A DNA stretch of 64,000 bases, taken from contig NZ_CP059067.1 of NCBI RefSeq assembly GCF_017795745.1, positions 3,410,001 through 3,474,000 on the forward strand, given 5' to 3'. How positions within the stretch are numbered: position 1 is the stretch's first letter; every line of letters begins with the position of its first letter. This DNA is from Rhizobacter sp. AJA081-3 (GTDB lineage: Bacteria; Pseudomonadota; Gammaproteobacteria; Burkholderiales; Burkholderiaceae_C). The position numbers and the translations under genes were made by a program. Positions 43,283 to 52,462 of the stretch are shown piece after piece. The notes beneath the pieces were generated by a model. That model worked only from the letters and a program-made list of their open reading frames with translations. It made no database searches and was not told the origin of the DNA.

Positions 43283-43897
43283 TTGCAGCCGGAAGAGCGA
43301 CGTTTCAGGGAGATCGACGAGGTGAGTCACTGGCAGGGAACGGCTGAGCCGTTGTTCGGCATTGCCATCGATCTGACGCCTCACATCGTGGTCGGCGCGT
43401 CGCCAGGCCACGCACCTCAGCCGCTGGGGCCCATTCGGCCGAACAGCGACATGCCGGCAGTCAAACAAGTCACGCAACCGGCTACGGCCGTCGCCAGCGA
43501 TCAGGGCGAGCGAGTGACCATCGCTATGCAGCCGCGTCAAAGCAGCGCATTGGCTGTGGGCGCGATTGGTCTCGCCGCGATCGCCTTTCTCATCGTCGGA
43601 ACGGCCAGTCGGTCGTCCCGTGCCCCGGCCCCTGTTGCGTCCATTGCAGCACAGGCCCCGACCAGCTCACAGGCGCCGCGGGTTCCCACGCCGATGGAGC
43701 CGAACGTTCTCCTCAGCGCCCCCTCCCCAGTCTCTGCAAAGGCGGGAACCCGAGCGACACCTTCGCCAAGGACGCGTCATGACGGATCGCGCGTGACCGT
43801 TCAACGCGAAACGGGACCGACACCCGCTGCGGACGTGACCCCGGCATCCGAACCCCTCGCGGCGACGCTCGAACGCCTGCAAAGCGGCATCCGATGA
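43283..43897 (+). CDS. Single-pass membrane protein, hypothetical
   Basis: Frame 43283-43897 (204 aa) starts with TTG; ATG 43451 (148 aa) is a plausible alternative and neither has a strong ribosome binding site. One transmembrane segment (SSALAVGAIGLAAIAFLIVG) is followed by a Pro/Ala/Ser-rich extended region, as in periplasm-spanning linkers. The stop overlaps the next start (ATGA). No family is recognised. Confidence 0.55.
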   Translation: MQPEERRFREIDEVSHWQGTAEPLFGIAIDLTPHIVVGASPGHAPQPLGPIRPNSDMPAVKQVTQPATAVASDQGERVTIAMQPRQSSALAVGAIGLAAIAFLIVGTASRSSRAPAPVASIAAQAPTSSQAPRVPTPMEPNVLLSAPSPVSAKAGTRATPSPRTRHDGSRVTVQRETGPTPAADVTPASEPLAATLERLQSGIR

Positions 43898-44499
43898 AGC
43901 ACGTCGTCTCCTACCTGATTGCCTGTGCGGGCCTCTGGTTCGCAGGCGCGGCCGCGGCCGGCGAGTTGACGTTGTTCAACGTTGAACTCCGCACCGCCGA
44001 CGAGGCCACGCTGCACAACGCCGCGGTAGCCGCCGGGGCTCGGCTCATCAAGTCCAGCAAGGGTCATCGCATCTATGACGCGAGCAGGATCGGCCTGCCA
44101 GGCGCCCAGACCCTCGAGGTCCTATTCGACGAGGGGCGTTTCGTCATCGCGGCCTACGCGTTTCGGCACGACCCGAAGGCGAACCACGAACTCCGCCGTC
44201 TGCTGGTTGCCAAGTACGGTGACGGAAAGGTGGCTCTCGACGACGGTCGCCGCCTTCCCGTGGACATGACCCAACGCTTTGCAGAATGCGCCCCCTGCAA
44301 GTGGGACATCGAAGCACCGATGGAACTCGTCTACACGGACTATGCGAAGAACCCTCGCAGCACCAGCTTCCTCGACGAGTGGGAGACGAGACTGAGCTAC
44401 GTCAACCAATCGCTGTTCACGGAACTGCAGCGTCGCACGGCGGAGGCGGCGAAAGGCAGTGACCGCGAGCGAGCCCGCGGCCTCGGGAGTCGCTTCTAG
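43894..44499 (+). CDS. Exported hypothetical protein
   Basis: The 201-aa protein starts at ATG 43894, overlapping the previous stop. A signal peptide (VVSYLIACAGLWFAGAAAAG) is followed by a mixed domain with a single CxxC (ECAPCKW). Pattern and context (after a single-pass membrane protein) suggest an envelope pair. No named family is recognised. Confidence 0.7.
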   Translation: MKHVVSYLIACAGLWFAGAAAAGELTLFNVELRTADEATLHNAAVAAGARLIKSSKGHRIYDASRIGLPGAQTLEVLFDEGRFVIAAYAFRHDPKANHELRRLLVAKYGDGKVALDDGRRLPVDMTQRFAECAPCKWDIEAPMELVYTDYAKNPRSTSFLDEWETRLSYVNQSLFTELQRRTAEAAKGSDRERARGLGSRF

Positions 44500-45090
44500 A
44501 TGTTTGTCTGGGACGCACAAGGCGAGCGCAACGGCGTTCGCCTCAAATCGAGGTTCTTCGACGGTGATGCAGCGGACCGCCTCGAGGACCGGGTGGAACG
44601 CACACTCTGCTTCCTGCCGGGCACGTCGGCTCGCCTGCTCTGGCGGGAGCAGGATCGCCGGAATCTCCGATGGGGATCCGTCGTGGCGCAGAGCGACGGG
44701 GTCTACGCGGTCGGCGATGGACTGCTCAACCTCGAGTACAAGTCCCGCGGCAAGCGACCGATCGACCGCCAGAACTGGGTCGGCGAGGTGCGGCTGAAGG
44801 ACATGCTGCAGTGCCTGATCATGACCGTCGTGGTCGCGCAGAGCCTGTCGCGTCCATGCGCGGCGGTCCTGCGGTACCACAACGCAGGCATCCTGCTCGT
44901 GCCACAGCAGCGCCTGCTCGACACGGTCATCGGCCTGGCTCCGCAGGCCTGCGCCTACTACGGCAGCGTCGACGTCGCCGCCACGGACCTCGCGAAGTTC
45001 GCCGAGCCACGAGTCGAGAAGGACTTCGCCTGGCGCGACGAGGCACAGTCGCGCGCCGGCGTCGAGGCACACAGCCATTTGTTCCGTTGA
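44500..45090 (+). CDS. Hypothetical protein with a PD-(D/E)XK-like motif
   Basis: The 196-aa protein starts at ATG 44500, directly after the previous stop. The segment VYAVGDGLLNLEYKSRGKRP has the order G-D, then E-x-K on the next strand, as in PD-(D/E)XK nucleases, and a positively charged tail follows. A conserved-looking helix-strand (MLQCLIMTVVVAQSLSRPCAAVLRYHN) supports a nuclease-like fold. The family assignment is tentative; it could also be a non-catalytic relative. Confidence 0.5.
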   Translation: MFVWDAQGERNGVRLKSRFFDGDAADRLEDRVERTLCFLPGTSARLLWREQDRRNLRWGSVVAQSDGVYAVGDGLLNLEYKSRGKRPIDRQNWVGEVRLKDMLQCLIMTVVVAQSLSRPCAAVLRYHNAGILLVPQQRLLDTVIGLAPQACAYYGSVDVAATDLAKFAEPRVEKDFAWRDEAQSRAGVEAHSHLFR

Positions 45091-45202
45091 GTGGCGGCTG
45101 AGGTAGTTCGAACCTGCCCCCAGCTGAAGCACCGGTCAACCACGCTGAGTAGCGCAACCAGGTCGAATCCACCAGTTCCAGCCGGCACTCGAGGAGTGAC
45201 AC

Positions 45203-45631
45203 ATGGCAGCGAATCGCCGATGTGTGGCGTGCGGATGCATCTTCGGCGTTCGCCCCCAGGTGCCGCAACAGAGTTACTGCTCGGCCGAGCCCTGTCAGCG
45301 GGAGCGCCGAAGGCTGTGGCAGCGGGACAAGCGCACCCACGATCCCGACTATCTGGAGAACCAGAGCCGGGCTCAGGCCTCGTGGCTTCAGCGCAATCCC
45401 GACTACTGGATGCGCTACCGGGAGTCGCATCCCGACTACGTCGCGCGCAACCGCGTGAACCAGCACGATCGTGACGCACACCGTCGTCACGCTCGGCTTG
45501 CAAAGAAGAACGCGTGCGGCGCAGCGCCGCTGCTGATTCCCGGCATCTATCACCTGTCCCGTGTCGACCTTGATGGTCTTGCAAAGATGGACTCGTGGCT
45601 CGTCTCAATCGAGCTTGTCGAGTCGGGCTGA
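45203..45631 (+). CDS. Zinc-finger-like protein of the recombinase/ParB module
   Basis: The 142-aa protein starts at ATG 45203. The N-terminus has Cys residues spaced as a small zinc site (RRCVACGCIF .. QSYCSAEPCQRERRR), then a very basic helical stretch (RLWQRDKRTHDPDYLE). Proteins of this appearance are found just before serine recombinase and ParB genes in mobile loci. It probably binds DNA or RNA as an accessory to the recombinase. Confidence 0.65.
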   Translation: MAANRRCVACGCIFGVRPQVPQQSYCSAEPCQRERRRLWQRDKRTHDPDYLENQSRAQASWLQRNPDYWMRYRESHPDYVARNRVNQHDRDAHRRHARLAKKNACGAAPLLIPGIYHLSRVDLDGLAKMDSWLVSIELVESG

Positions 45632-45785
45632 TTGATGTCCCCACCTTCTTGCAAAGAGAGGACTCGATCGGCATGCAAGGCGCACGCTGCTAACTTCCCG
45701 AGGAGTTCGCCCGCTGTCGTCGCTGCCGCATCGAGGCTGCGGCCCCTCGGTTGGTCGCTCACTCAGGCTCCTGGGATCGCCGCTT

Positions 45786-47351
45786 ATGCCGAACCTCCCG
45801 CTTGCCACCGTCGCCGAACCGGACTCGCCTGCGCTCCGTGCCGCGCAGTACGTTCGCATGTCCACCGAGCACCAGCAATACTCGACACAGAACCAGGCCG
45901 ACAAGATCCGGGAGTACGCCGAGCGGCGTGGCCTCCAGATCGTGCGGACCTATGCCGACGAGGGAAAGAGCGGCCTTCGGCTGGACGGACGCCAGGCGCT
46001 CCAGCAATTGATCAAGGATGTCGAGACCGGGGCCGCCGACTACCGGGTCATCCTGGTGTACGACGTCAGTCGCTGGGGACGGTTCCAGGACGCCGACGAG
46101 AGCGCGTACTACGAATACATCTGTCGCCGCGCCGGCATTCAGGTCGCCTACTGCGCGGAGCAGTTCGAGAACGATGGCTCCCCGGTGTCGACGATCGTCA
46201 AGGGTGTCAAGCGTGCCATGGCCGGGGAGTACAGCCGCGAACTCTCCGCGAAGGTGTTTGCCGGGCAGTGCCGCCTGATCGAATTGGGTTTCCGCCAGGG
46301 TGGTCCCGCCGGCTATGGCCTGCGGCGTGTTCTGGTCGACCAGCAGGGACAGATGAAGTCCAGCCTCTCCCGCGGTGAGCACAAGAGCCTGCAGACGGAT
46401 CGCGTCATCCTCGTGGCCGGCCCGGCCGAGGAGGTCGAGACGGTCAATGCAATGTACCGGTGGTTCAACGACGACGGACTGGTGGAGTCTCAGATCGCCG
46501 GACGCCTGAATGGAATGCGGCTGCGGACCGACCTGGGGCGGGAGTGGACACGGGCCACGGTCCATCAGGTACTGACGAACGAGAAGTACATCGGCAACAA
46601 CGTCTACAACCGCAGCTCGTTCAAGCTGAAGAAGGTCCGGGTCTCCAATCCGCCGGACATGTGGATTCGCAAGGCCGAGGCCTTCGAGCCCATCGTTCCA
46701 CCGGACGTGTTTTACACGGCCCAGGGGATCATCCGGGCGCGGGCGCGTCGCTTCAGCGACGAGGAACTGATCAACCGCCTGCGGGACCTCTACCGGAACC
46801 GCGGATTCCTGTCCGGGATGGTGATCGACGAAGCCGAAGGAATGCCGTCGAGCGCCGTCTACGCGCACCGGTTCGGCAGCCTGGTGCGGGCCTACGAGAT
46901 GGTCGGCTTCACGCCGGCACGCGACTTCCGGTTCATCGAGATCAACCGGCTGCTCAGGCGCATGCACCCGGAGATCGTGTCAAGCACAGAGCACCGGATT
47001 GCCGAACTCGGCGGGAGCGTCACGCGCGACAACGCCACCGACGTGCTGACCGTCAACCGCGAGTTCACGACCTCAATCGTGCTCGCGCGCTGCCACGAAA
47101 TCGGCACCGAACGATGCCGGTGGAAGGTGCGACTCGACTCCGGCCTGCTGCCTGACATCAGTGTTGCAGTCCGTCTGTCCCGGGGCAACGAGACGGCCCT
47201 CGACTACTACCTGCTGCCGCGCCTCGACTTCGGCCTGCCCGGAGTGGACCTGTCCGACCACAACCCCGCCGCCCTGGAGAGCTATCGCTTCGACTCCCTG
47301 GACTACCTCTATGCGATGGCTGAACGGTCGAGGCCACGGTGGGCGGCATGA
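45786..47351 (+). CDS. Large serine recombinase (resolvase/invertase family)
   Basis: The 521-aa protein has the serine-recombinase catalytic domain near the start: YVRMSTEHQQYSTQNQ, with the active-site Ser followed by Q at the expected spacing, then TYADEGKSGLRLDGR and VYDVSRWGRFQDADES. The Recombinase domain (GPAGYGLRRVLVDQ .. LTNEKYIGNNVYNRSSFKL) follows. The C-terminal part has no obvious zinc ribbon. It is expected to catalyse strand exchange for the island. Its stop overlaps the first ParB-like gene (ATGA at 47348-47351). Confidence 0.92.
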   Translation: MPNLPLATVAEPDSPALRAAQYVRMSTEHQQYSTQNQADKIREYAERRGLQIVRTYADEGKSGLRLDGRQALQQLIKDVETGAADYRVILVYDVSRWGRFQDADESAYYEYICRRAGIQVAYCAEQFENDGSPVSTIVKGVKRAMAGEYSRELSAKVFAGQCRLIELGFRQGGPAGYGLRRVLVDQQGQMKSSLSRGEHKSLQTDRVILVAGPAEEVETVNAMYRWFNDDGLVESQIAGRLNGMRLRTDLGREWTRATVHQVLTNEKYIGNNVYNRSSFKLKKVRVSNPPDMWIRKAEAFEPIVPPDVFYTAQGIIRARARRFSDEELINRLRDLYRNRGFLSGMVIDEAEGMPSSAVYAHRFGSLVRAYEMVGFTPARDFRFIEINRLLRRMHPEIVSSTEHRIAELGGSVTRDNATDVLTVNREFTTSIVLARCHEIGTERCRWKVRLDSGLLPDISVAVRLSRGNETALDYYLLPRLDFGLPGVDLSDHNPAALESYRFDSLDYLYAMAERSRPRWAA

Positions 47352-48250
47352 GCACGACCGGCAGCTCGCCCGAACTGCGGATGGTTCCCGTTGACGCGGT
47401 GGACGTCCTCAACCCACGCGAACGCAACGACAAGGTCTTCGACGAGATCGTCATCAACATCAAGCGGATCGGCCTGAAGAAGCCGATCACGGTCACGCCA
47501 CGCTCGCAGGCGAACGGAACTGAGCGTTTTCTGCTCGTCTGCGGAGAGGGACGGTTGAAGGCCTACCGGACTCTGGGCCAGACGGAGATTCCGGCCCTCA
47601 TCGTTCATGTCAGCGACGAGGAGGCATTCATCATGAGCCTGGCGGAGAACATCGCCAGGCGACAGTGCCGGCCGCTCGAGCTGCTGTTGGGCATCGAGCA
47701 GCTTCGCGACAAGGGGTACAAGGCGAAGGACATCGCCGCGAAGACGGGACTGACCTTCACGTACGTCCAGGGCATCCTGATGTTGCTGGAACGAGGCGAG
47801 CAGCGTCTCATCGTGGCCGTGGAGCGCGGCGAGATCCCGCTGAACGCAGCCATCGCAATCGTCGGCGCCGGTGACGACGACAAGGCCATCCAGTCCGCGC
47901 TGCAGGAGGCCTACGAGGCCGGCACCTTGCGCGGGAAGAACCTCCTGGAGGCGCGACGGGTCATCGAGCGCAGAAAGACCCTCGGTCGGTCGATCCAGCA
48001 CGCGTCGCCGCGCAAGCGGGAGCCGGTCACGACGACGAGCCTGGTCCGTGCCTACCAGAAGGAGGTTGAAAGCCAGAAGCTGATGGTGAAGAAGGCAGAG
48101 TTCACGCAGCAGAAGCTCCTCTTCATCGCGACGGCGCTCAAGCAGTTGTTCACGGACGAGCACTTTGCGACGCTGCTTCGCGCCGAAGGGCTTGACTCCC
48201 TTCCCAGACAGCTCGTGGAACGCATCTGGCCGGGAGGGCATGCAGCATGA
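47348..48250 (+). CDS. ParB/RepB-like partition protein (first copy)
   Basis: I choose ATG 47348, which overlaps the recombinase stop; 300 aa. The ParB N-terminal domain is clear: VVDVLNPRERNDKVFDEIVINI, KKPITVTPR, VCGEGRLKAYRTLGQTEIPA, and SLAENIARRQCRPLELLLGIEQL, followed by a KorB/HTH domain (KGYKAKDIAAKTGLTFTYV). ParB-family proteins here are not part of a ParA-parB plasmid locus but of a recombinase module, with a role that is not established. The next gene overlaps by 4 nt. Confidence 0.88.
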   Translation: MSTTGSSPELRMVPVDAVDVLNPRERNDKVFDEIVINIKRIGLKKPITVTPRSQANGTERFLLVCGEGRLKAYRTLGQTEIPALIVHVSDEEAFIMSLAENIARRQCRPLELLLGIEQLRDKGYKAKDIAAKTGLTFTYVQGILMLLERGEQRLIVAVERGEIPLNAAIAIVGAGDDDKAIQSALQEAYEAGTLRGKNLLEARRVIERRKTLGRSIQHASPRKREPVTTTSLVRAYQKEVESQKLMVKKAEFTQQKLLFIATALKQLFTDEHFATLLRAEGLDSLPRQLVERIWPGGHAA

Positions 48251-49137
48251 ACGGAAAGGTGACCCTGGGCTTCCTGCCCGAACCACGAAACGTCGCGATC
48301 GACGCGCTGCTGCCGTCCAGGGCCACCCCGTCCGGCCTGGCAATCTCCCGGAAGTTCAAGCAGATCCGGTCGTCCATCGCCGAAGTCGGGCTCATCGAAC
48401 CGCTCACGGTGTCAGCCCTGGACGCCGAAGGTGGCCGCTATGTCCTCCTTGACGGCCACATGCGGCTGATCGCATTGCGAGAGCTGGGGCGCACGGAGGT
48501 CGCATGCCTCGTTGCCGTCGATGACGAGGCCTATACGTACAACAACCGCATCAACCGGCTCAGTTCGATTCAGGAGCACTTCATGCTTCGTCGCGCGATC
48601 GAGCGCGGCGTGTCTCCGCAACGGTTGGCGAGCGCCTTGAACGTCGACGTCAGCCACATCCAGAAGAAGATGAATCTTCTCGATGGCATTTGCCCGGAGG
48701 CAGCCGAACTTCTCACGGACCGCCAGTTCTCGGCGGAGCTCTCGCGCGTCATCCGCAAGATGAAGCCGACGCGCCAGGTCGAGTGCGTAGAACTCCTGCT
48801 GTCGGCCAACAACCTGACGGTGGCCTATGCGGAGGCGCTGCTGGCCGCCACGTCGGTGGAGTTTCTGGTCGAAGGGAACAAGCCCCGCAAGCTCCGCGGC
48901 GTGACGAAGGAGCAGATGGCGCGAATGGAACGGGAGATGTCGAACCTGCAGGGCCGATACCGGGTCGTCGAGCAGAGCTATGGCCAGGACGTCCTCGGAC
49001 TGGTGCTGGCAAAGGGATACGTCGCCAAGCTGCTCGACAACGCGGCCGTACTCAGGTACCTGCGCCAGCGCGCGCCTGAGATCCTTGAGCAGTTTCAAGC
49101 CATCTCGGCCACGATCTCGCTCGAGAGCAACACATAG
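48247..49137 (+). CDS. ParB/RepB-like partition protein (second copy)
   Basis: The 296-aa protein starts at ATG 48247, overlapping the previous stop. It has the ParB fold features GGRYVLLDGHMRLIALRELG and a HTH (RGVSPQRLASALNVDVSHIQKK). It resembles the first copy in plan but not in detail, so the two may act as a hetero-pair. The module order recombinase-ParB-ParB with 4-nt overlaps suggests tightly matched expression. Confidence 0.88.
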   Translation: MNGKVTLGFLPEPRNVAIDALLPSRATPSGLAISRKFKQIRSSIAEVGLIEPLTVSALDAEGGRYVLLDGHMRLIALRELGRTEVACLVAVDDEAYTYNNRINRLSSIQEHFMLRRAIERGVSPQRLASALNVDVSHIQKKMNLLDGICPEAAELLTDRQFSAELSRVIRKMKPTRQVECVELLLSANNLTVAYAEALLAATSVEFLVEGNKPRKLRGVTKEQMARMEREMSNLQGRYRVVEQSYGQDVLGLVLAKGYVAKLLDNAAVLRYLRQRAPEILEQFQAISATISLESNT

Positions 49138-49416
49138 GTGGCAAGAAGGCGAGGTCGGAAGACATCGCCCTTCACGCCACGGTCTCTGCCTTCCAGGGCC
49201 CAGATCGACACGCGAGCGCGGCCGATAGTGGTGCAAAACGACTCCTTTGCCGGGCAATTGCCCGCCCTTCGGCATGCTATTGTGGACTCGATGTCGACCG
49301 CGCTTCTGCCTGCCCATCAATCAGCTGCATGCGACTGGCCCTACCGGCTTTGTCAGCGGTTGTGGAGGGAGATTTGTGCCCGCACTTCTGACTGCTGTCG
49401 CCTACGCCAAGGGACC

Positions 49417-49689
49417 ATGGCGTTCATGAACTCGCGAGCTGCATGGCTGCTCATGATGCTGGCGCTTGGGGCATCGGCGCTCATCGGCGTGGACTTGTTA
49501 AGCGCCGGTGCGTCGCTGTTGCTGGTCGCCGCATGGCTTCTCTTGGCACCGGTAATCGTGCTGGTGCTGATGTTCTCCGGCCTCCACAGGGTCGCGTCGC
49601 TCGTGGCAGTGCTGGAACCGGAACCCTTGTCGGATCGCACGTGGGAATCGTGCGAGCCGAAGCGACTGCGTCGCCCTCCGCGCGCCTGA
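49417..49689 (+). CDS. Small membrane protein, possible
   Basis: I choose ATG 49417 (MAFMNSRAAWLLMMLALG), 90 aa. Two hydrophobic segments (WLLMMLALGASALIGVDLL and LLVAAWLLLAPVIVLVLMF) support a two-pass inner-membrane protein. The GTG-initiated longer frame from 49138 is not supported. No family. Confidence 0.4.
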   Translation: MAFMNSRAAWLLMMLALGASALIGVDLLSAGASLLLVAAWLLLAPVIVLVLMFSGLHRVASLVAVLEPEPLSDRTWESCEPKRLRRPPRA

Positions 49690-49896
49690 CCGCACGTTGC
49701 GCGGACCAACTCTTTGGTCCCTGACGCCGCACCGCGGTAGTCGCGCTTCCGAAGCTGTCCATTCATTCCGCGCTCGGCGTTGCACGCCGGCGTGACGGCA
49801 TCGGCGCGCCTGTTTTCCGCTGACCCATGTCGCGAGCCGCGAGGGCGGACACATGCCATGGGTCGTGCCTGGAGCAAGAAAGTCTGGAGGCTGAGT

Positions 49897-51780
49897 GTGA
49901 AACTGACCCCTGAACAACAACCCTTCGCGCAAGAACTGAATCGGCATTGCATGGTCGTTGCAATCCCGGGCTCCGGCAAGAGCACAGCGATCGTCGGAAA
50001 GATGCACAACATCGTTGTCGTCCCCAAGTCGGTGATAGGCGTCACCTTCACCCGCGAAGCCGCTGAAAGCCTGAAACGCAGCGCTCACAAGGACATGAGT
50101 CGTACACAACGCCATCGCTGCAAAGTGGGGACGTTTCACAGTCTCGTGATCAAGGCCTTGAAGCAACTCGCTGACTCCCCCCTCGCTGCACGAAAGATCA
50201 TGAGAAGCGGTGAGGCAAGGATTCAGCGCGAGAAGGCCCTCGAGGCATGTGGCGTCGAACCGAACGATGAGACGCTCAGGTGGTTCGAGGATGCCTACAC
50301 CCGCGTCAGCGATCCCTTCGGCCTCGTCGAAGCGCAGCGACTTCCCGCGAGTGACAAGGGCAAGCGCAAGGCAGTCGCCCTTGCGCAGAAGAGAAGGGAG
50401 GTCGTCGACCTCTACGAGGAGCGCCTGCGCGCGCACGGGGTCTTCGACCTCAATCGCGTTCTGTTGACCGCCCTGGAATACGTCAAGCGCGGTCACCGTC
50501 TCCTGGTGGCCGACCACATTCTCGTGGATGAATTCCAGGACGTCGACGAAGTGCAGCTGCAGCTGATTCTCGGGTTGGCGCAGTGGAGCCGCATCGATGT
50601 TGTCGGCGATGATGACCAGTCGATCTACCGCTTCCGCAACGCGCTCGGCTATCGCGCGTTTCAGACCTTCAAGGTTGCGCTTCGCCCCAAGGAGATGGTG
50701 TTCACGGTCAACTTCCGATGCAAGCAGGAGATCCTGGATTGGGCTGGTGCTGTGATCAAGAAGAATCAGTTGCGAATCACGAAGGAACTCAATCCCGATC
50801 GCGGGCCCGGCGGGACGGTGCGGCAGATCGTCTTCGACGTCGATGGCGCTGAGCATGGCACGGTGACCAAGCTCATTCAGCAGGCGCTCGATAGGGGCGC
50901 AAAGACCGTGGCAGTGATCGCTAGAAACAGGAAGTCACTGGTCGATATTCAACCCGCGCTAACTGGCCGAGTGGACTTCCGCCGGCTGGCGTGCAATTCC
51001 TTCTGGGACGAAAACGAGTGCTCGATCGCGTTGTCTGTTCTTCGTGCCATCGCCGAACCTGATACCCATCAAATCGGTCTTGAGCACGCACTGCATGCGT
51101 ATGGCACGCACGGGTCGGAACTGGAGGTCCTACGCAAGCTCGCCGCCGGCCGCCGGGTGTACATGGCATTTAATGAGGTCCAAATGCATCAGGCGATTTC
51201 CACACGCACTCGCCTCGCCATGGACTGGCTCGAAGGGTTGCTCGACGCAGTGAGTTTTCCGATACCGCCGCGTGACAACGTGACTATCGATGCCGTCATC
51301 GACTCTGTCGTTCAGGAACTGAGCGCGGCGCTTACTGAGAGTGGGAAATTCAGCAACGACTGGCTCCGGGTGATCTGCAGTCGCTTGATCGCCGCAAAAG
51401 AGACCATGACTGGCCTGCAGGGCACCCTTTCCCAGCGATTGGATGTCGTCGACCGCGCGCGGAGAAGCCGCAGCGATGCGCCGGTGACGTTGACTACGAT
51501 GCACGGCTCGAAGGGCCTGCAGTTTGACGAGGTTTTCATCATTCGTGCCGCACAAAGTTCCATCCCCGGGCGCAAGCGCACACCCGAGGAAGTAGAGGAA
51601 GAGCGTCGCCTTCTCTACGTTGCGATGACACGCGCGCGTAACAGCCTCACGATTAGCCATGCCCGTCGATACGGCGCTTCCCGCTACCGTGAAGCCGAAT
51701 ACATGACAATGCTCCTTCACGTAAACGGCTCGCCTTCGGAAGAGGCCGGTTCCGACTATGCTTGGCTGCTCCGGACATAA
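49897..51780 (+). CDS. UvrD/Rep-family DNA helicase
   Basis: I choose GTG 49897 (MKLTPEQQPFAQELN), with GGAGG six bases upstream; 627 aa. Helicase motifs: Walker A AIPGSGKSTAIVG, TFTREAAESL (Ia), ILVDEFQDVD (II), GDDDQSIYRFR (III), VNFRCKQEI (IV), TMHGSKGLQFDEV (V) and LYVAMTRARNSL (VI). It is an SF1A 3'-5' DNA helicase of the UvrD/Rep size class without the nuclease domain. It lies alone between the ParB module and the caspase-type operon and may be part of a defence island. Confidence 0.93.
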   Translation: MKLTPEQQPFAQELNRHCMVVAIPGSGKSTAIVGKMHNIVVVPKSVIGVTFTREAAESLKRSAHKDMSRTQRHRCKVGTFHSLVIKALKQLADSPLAARKIMRSGEARIQREKALEACGVEPNDETLRWFEDAYTRVSDPFGLVEAQRLPASDKGKRKAVALAQKRREVVDLYEERLRAHGVFDLNRVLLTALEYVKRGHRLLVADHILVDEFQDVDEVQLQLILGLAQWSRIDVVGDDDQSIYRFRNALGYRAFQTFKVALRPKEMVFTVNFRCKQEILDWAGAVIKKNQLRITKELNPDRGPGGTVRQIVFDVDGAEHGTVTKLIQQALDRGAKTVAVIARNRKSLVDIQPALTGRVDFRRLACNSFWDENECSIALSVLRAIAEPDTHQIGLEHALHAYGTHGSELEVLRKLAAGRRVYMAFNEVQMHQAISTRTRLAMDWLEGLLDAVSFPIPPRDNVTIDAVIDSVVQELSAALTESGKFSNDWLRVICSRLIAAKETMTGLQGTLSQRLDVVDRARRSRSDAPVTLTTMHGSKGLQFDEVFIIRAAQSSIPGRKRTPEEVEEERRLLYVAMTRARNSLTISHARRYGASRYREAEYMTMLLHVNGSPSEEAGSDYAWLLRT

Positions 51781-52462
51781 GCGATCCGAGCTTAACGGTG
51801 ACACTCGACCTCTGGGTCCACCGGAATTGGCACGCACGCTTTGCATCGGTTGCGGTCGGTGGTCGCTGCGGCCTCGACTTACGGTGACTGCCACGTTGCA
51901 GTCATCGGCTCGGCGCCGATCGCGCCTGCGGGATGACCGCTCATGGATGTGCAGCCGACGTCGGGTGCGGCCGAGACTCGCCAAGTTGGACCGAACGACC
52001 GCTGCCTCCAACGGCGAACTGGTACTCCCGACCCGAAGTGGACGTACACGCGTACCGACTCGAAGCCTCAAAGCAGACGTTCCCGAATGTCAGTCGCCGG
52101 CCTGCACGGGATCGACCTCGGAGCAATGCGCCGCCTTAGGGACGTGCCGATCAACAACCGATGCAGAGCAAGTTGAGCAACATGCGATGCGTCGAGACTC
52201 CGACGTGAGGCCGGCGGGTTGCTCGCCGCGCCATTGCGTTTCGGCGCGCCTTGCGGCTGAACCTCCTGAAAGCGCGATCGCGTTCAGCGGTTCGAACTCA
52301 GTCGATGCATAGGAAGTCCGAAGGTGCAGGCGGGCCAACCGCATTCGCGTCGCATTCCTCGAGCCTTATGATCTGCGCTGACGGACTACTGCGGCCATCG
52401 CCATCAAACGCTTTCGCGTCAACGTACGACGAGGGCCCGCCGGGCTTGATTGCGCGCAGATG
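51781..52462. other. Non-coding stretch between the UvrD gene and the hydrolase gene
   Basis: About 680 bases. Several open frames exist but none has family similarity or a ribosome binding site. It separates two convergent transcription units. Confidence 0.45.

Noticed and set aside
44122..45132. Minus-strand frame of 336 codons opposite the exported protein and the PD-(D/E)XK-like protein
   Set aside because: It is antisense to frames with a signal peptide and overlap-coupled starts and has no recognisable domain.
47309..48343. Minus-strand frame of 344 codons opposite the first ParB-like gene
   Set aside because: It is a shadow of the ParB frame; the plus strand has the ParB motifs and the 4-nt overlaps.
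51758..52312. Plus-strand frame of 184 codons after UvrD
   Set aside because: The composition is that of random high-GC DNA, with no start site and no similarity.
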